Positions 32,218 to 34,429 of a stretch of 34,429 nt of DNA are shown piece by piece. Source of the stretch: UBA7803 sp041686955 (GTDB lineage Bacteria; Pseudomonadota; Gammaproteobacteria; Pseudomonadales; Azotimanducaceae); assembly GCA_041686955.1 (NCBI GenBank), contig JAWLCV010000045.1, positions 1 through 34,429 of the forward strand, in the 5' to 3' direction. The notes under the pieces were generated by a model. It ran no database searches. It saw only the letters and a program-made list of their open reading frames with translations, and was not told the DNA's origin. Both the position numbers and the translations under genes were made by a program. Numbering within the stretch: position 1 is the stretch's first letter; each line of letters opens with the position of its first letter.

Positions 32218-34260
32218 TCACGCCAGCCCATGGTCCCGGAGCAGGGTCAGAAACCCGTCCTCGTCCATCACCGGCACCTCGAGCGCCCGGGCTTTCTCGA
32301 GCTTGCTGCCCGCCCCGGGAGCCGCGACCACGTGGTCGGTGTTCTTCGACACCGACCCCGCCACCCGGGCGCCGAGCTGCTGCAGCTTGTCCTTGGCTTC
32401 CTCCCGGGTCATGGCCTCCAGGGTGCCCGTGAGCACCCAGGTCTGGCCCGCGAGCGGGGCCGGACCCTTCGTCCCGGGCGGCGCCGGCCAGTGCACCCCC
32501 ACCTCCTGGAGATCCCGGACGGCTTCACGGCGCTCCGGGTCGCGGAAGTAGCCGTGGACGTGCGCCGCCACCACGGGGCCCACGTCCGGCACGGCCTCGA
32601 GCTCCTCGGGGGACGCGTTCATGAGCGAATCCAGGTCGCCGAAGTGCTGCGCCAGGGTCGCGGCCGTCGCCTCCCCCACCTCGCGGATTCCCAGGGCGTA
32701 GATGAACCGGGCCAGGGTGGTCTCCTTGCTGCGCTCCAGGGAACGCAGGAGCTTGGCCGCCGACTTCTCTCCCATGCGCTCGAGTCCCGCCAGGGTCTCC
32801 CGGCTCAGGCGAAACAGGTCCGCCGGCTCCCGTACCAGATCCGCCTCCACCAGTTGCTCGATGAGTTTGTCCCCCAGCCCCTCGATGTCGAGAGCCAGCC
32901 GGGACGCGAAGTGCTTGAGCCCTTCCTTGCGCTGGGCTGGGCACACCCGCGGGCCGGCGGAACACCGGGCCACCGCCTCGCCTTCGGGACGGACGATGGG
33001 GCTGCCGCAGGAGGGGCAGGTTTCCGGCAGCACCACGGGCTGGGCGTCCTTGGGGCGCTTGGCCGCGATCACCGCCATGACCTGAGGAATGACGTCGCCG
33101 GCACGGCGCACCATCACCGTGTCACCTACGTGCAGATCCAGGCGCGCCACCTCGTCCATGTTGTGCAGGGTGGCGTTGCTCACGGTGACACCGCCGACGA
33201 ACACCGGCTCGAGGCGCGCCACCGGCGTGATCGCGCCGGTGCGGCCCACCTGGAACTCCACCGCCAGCACCCGGGTGGTGGCCTCCTCCGCCGGATACTT
33301 GTAGGCCATGGCCCAGCGGGGGCGCCGGGTGACGGTGCCGAGCCGCGCCTGCAGGTCGAGGCGGTTCACCTTGAGCACGGCGCCGTCGATGTCGTAGCCC
33401 AGGCGATGGCGGCGCTCGAGCAGCGCGTCCACGTAAGCCTCAGCCCCCGCCACGTCCTTCACCAGCCGGACCTCCGGGTTCACCCGGAAGCCCCAGCCCT
33501 TGAGCCGTTCGAGCACCTCCATCTGGGTCGCCGGCTGCCAGTCGTTCTCCAGTTGGCCGATGCCGTAGCAGAACATGGTCAGCGGCCGCCGCGCGGTGAC
33601 CCGGGGGTCGAGCTGGCGCAGGCTGCCGGCGGCGCCGTTTCGGGGATTCACCAGCGGCCGTTGCCCCGCCTCCCGTGCTGCGGCGTTGAACGCCTGGAAG
33701 TTCGCCAGCGGCATGTAGATCTCGCCGCGCACTTCGAGCAGCCGCGGCACGTCGGCGGCATCCAGCTTGAGGGGCACGGACCTGAGGGTGCGCACGTTGG
33801 CGGTGATGTCTTCTCCCGTCTGGCCGTCACCCCGGGTGGCGCCCAGCGTCAGGCTGCCCCGCTCGTAGATCAGGGTGACGGCGACGCCGTCGATCTTCGG
33901 CTCGCAGGTGAGCTCCAGGGGCTCGTCGCCGCCGAGGCGCGCGTGGCAGCGGGCGAGCCACTCCTCCAGCTCCTCCCTGCTGGTGCATTTGTCCAGGGAG
34001 AGCATGGGAAGGCGATGCCGCACCGTGGCGAACTCGGCGAGCGGCTCGCCGCCGATGCGTTGGGTGGGGGAATCGTCGGTGACCAGATCCGGGTAATCCG
34101 CCTCCAGGGCCACCAGCTCGTCGTACAGCGCGTCGTACTCCGCGTCGGCGATCTCCGGATCGTCCAGCACGTAGTAGCGGTAGTTGTGATGACGGATGAG
34201 CGCCCGCAGCTCCTCCGCCCGCTTGCGGGCTCGGGCAGGCACGTCTGGATCGCCGGCCAC
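32218..34260 (-). CDS. ligA: NAD-dependent DNA ligase
   Basis: A 680-residue ligase with the complete bacterial domain order. The Ia domain holds the NAD-binding HHNYRYYVLDDPEI. The adenylation domain has the nucleophile Lys122 in EPKIDGVAV. The OB fold includes VGRTGAITPVARL. The zinc finger starts CPSCGSPI and ends CSAGPRVCPAQ. Helix-hairpin-helix repeats lie at about 500-590 and a C-terminal BRCT at about 600-680 (LAGQTWVLTGTLEAMTREEA). It seals nicks during replication and repair. The GTG start is 15 bases after the zipA stop, with GGGGGC upstream. The zipA-ligA order is the usual gammaproteobacterial one. No anomaly is seen. Confidence 0.98.
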   Translation of the reverse strand: MAGDPDVPARARKRAEELRALIRHHNYRYYVLDDPEIADAEYDALYDELVALEADYPDLVTDDSPTQRIGGEPLAEFATVRHRLPMLSLDKCTSREELEEWLARCHARLGGDEPLELTCEPKIDGVAVTLIYERGSLTLGATRGDGQTGEDITANVRTLRSVPLKLDAADVPRLLEVRGEIYMPLANFQAFNAAAREAGQRPLVNPRNGAAGSLRQLDPRVTARRPLTMFCYGIGQLENDWQPATQMEVLERLKGWGFRVNPEVRLVKDVAGAEAYVDALLERRHRLGYDIDGAVLKVNRLDLQARLGTVTRRPRWAMAYKYPAEEATTRVLAVEFQVGRTGAITPVARLEPVFVGGVTVSNATLHNMDEVARLDLHVGDTVMVRRAGDVIPQVMAVIAAKRPKDAQPVVLPETCPSCGSPIVRPEGEAVARCSAGPRVCPAQRKEGLKHFASRLALDIEGLGDKLIEQLVEADLVREPADLFRLSRETLAGLERMGEKSAAKLLRSLERSKETTLARFIYALGIREVGEATAATLAQHFGDLDSLMNASPEELEAVPDVGPVVAAHVHGYFRDPERREAVRDLQEVGVHWPAPPGTKGPAPLAGQTWVLTGTLEAMTREEAKDKLQQLGARVAGSVSKNTDHVVAAPGAGSKLEKARALEVPVMDEDGFLTLLRDHGLA

Positions 34261-34275
34261 GGTACGCCCCCGTGA

Positions 34276-34429
34276 CTAGGCTCGCATGGACATGCGCCGC
34301 CGGCAGAAGTCGGCGATGCGCTGCCGGTAGTGCTCCACCGTCTGCCCGGTCATCACGCTGCGCTGCTCGTCCTTGAGCTCGCCCCCCAGCCGCATGGCCA
34401 GGTCCCGGGCCACCTTCAGCATGTCTTCG
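34276..34429 (-). CDS. zipA: Cell division protein ZipA, C-terminal fragment (5' end outside window)
   Basis: Only the last 50 residues are visible. They match the end of the ZipA FtsZ-binding domain: MLKVARDLAMRLGGELKDE, QRSVMTGQTVEHYRQRIADF and a basic tail RRRMSMRA. ZipA anchors FtsZ filaments at the division site. The reading frame continues past the window edge with no break. Position directly upstream of ligA is the conserved arrangement and supports the call. Confidence 0.88.
   Translation of the reverse strand, partial: EDMLKVARDLAMRLGGELKDEQRSVMTGQTVEHYRQRIADFCRRRMSMRA

Noticed and set aside
1..34429. Mobile elements, CRISPR arrays, phage or toxin-antitoxin genes, tRNA or rRNA
   Set aside because: No transposase or integrase motif, no regularly spaced identical repeats and no tRNA-like cloverleaf was seen. 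The 24,521-24,592 repeats are too short and degenerate for CRISPR.

Overview
This is a chromosomal window from a high-GC (roughly 70%) Gram-negative bacterium, most likely a gammaproteobacterium. The evidence is the zipA-ligA gene order, a PhoP/PhoQ-type regulator pair, biosynthetic arginine decarboxylase, lipobox lipoproteins, a TonB-dependent receptor and a DUF349 protein of the large proteobacterial type. It could sit near the Chromatiales/Ectothiorhodospiraceae or related marine groups, but the genus cannot be fixed from the sequence alone. Coding density is very high and no gene-free stretch exceeds 300 bases. I saw no rRNA, tRNA, CRISPR, insertion sequence or phage gene, so this looks like core or long-resident chromosome.

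Layout. 1-3700: the 3' part of a MetE-like methyltransferase, a secreted glucose/sorbosone-dehydrogenase-type lipoprotein, and a divergent secreted PhoX-like (DUF839) protein behind a phased Pho-box-like element. A strong hairpin terminator (3707-3733) separates the PhoX-like gene from a hybrid histidine kinase (3748-5538, minus) whose N-terminal receiver domain is degenerate. 5607-16031 (minus): nine tightly packed or overlapping genes. In transcription order these are three acyl-CoA dehydrogenases, an alpha/beta hydrolase, agmatine deiminase (aguA), a deoxyhypusine-synthase-like aminobutyltransferase, arginine decarboxylase (speA), N-carbamoylputrescine amidohydrolase (aguB) and a Tat-exported glycosylasparaginase-like enzyme. 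A crotonase and a 963-residue DUF349 protein run the other way from 16178.

19965-26215 (minus): a cell-envelope and metal-response block. It holds a D-glycerate-kinase-like gene, a glycine-zipper envelope protein whose Shine-Dalgarno is inside a predicted hairpin, a GC-rich repeat cluster, and then PepSY protein, PhoP-like regulator, PhoQ-like kinase and TonB-dependent receptor. 26293-29157 (plus): a pitrilysin/insulinase (M16) peptidase predicted to be a lipoprotein. 29181-34429 (minus): a small hypothetical gene, dinG, an SLT-type lipoprotein, ligA and the 3' end of zipA.

How the genes work together. The clearest pathway is arginine to agmatine (SpeA), N-carbamoylputrescine (AguA) and putrescine (AguB). 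The DHS-like enzyme keeps the catalytic lysine and, since bacteria lack eIF5A, probably moves an aminobutyl group onto a small amine, for example to make homospermidine. That module is joined without visible terminators to an acyl-CoA dehydrogenation module. The second system is PepSY/PhoPQ-like/TonB receptor, which plausibly couples a cation or envelope signal to outer-membrane uptake.
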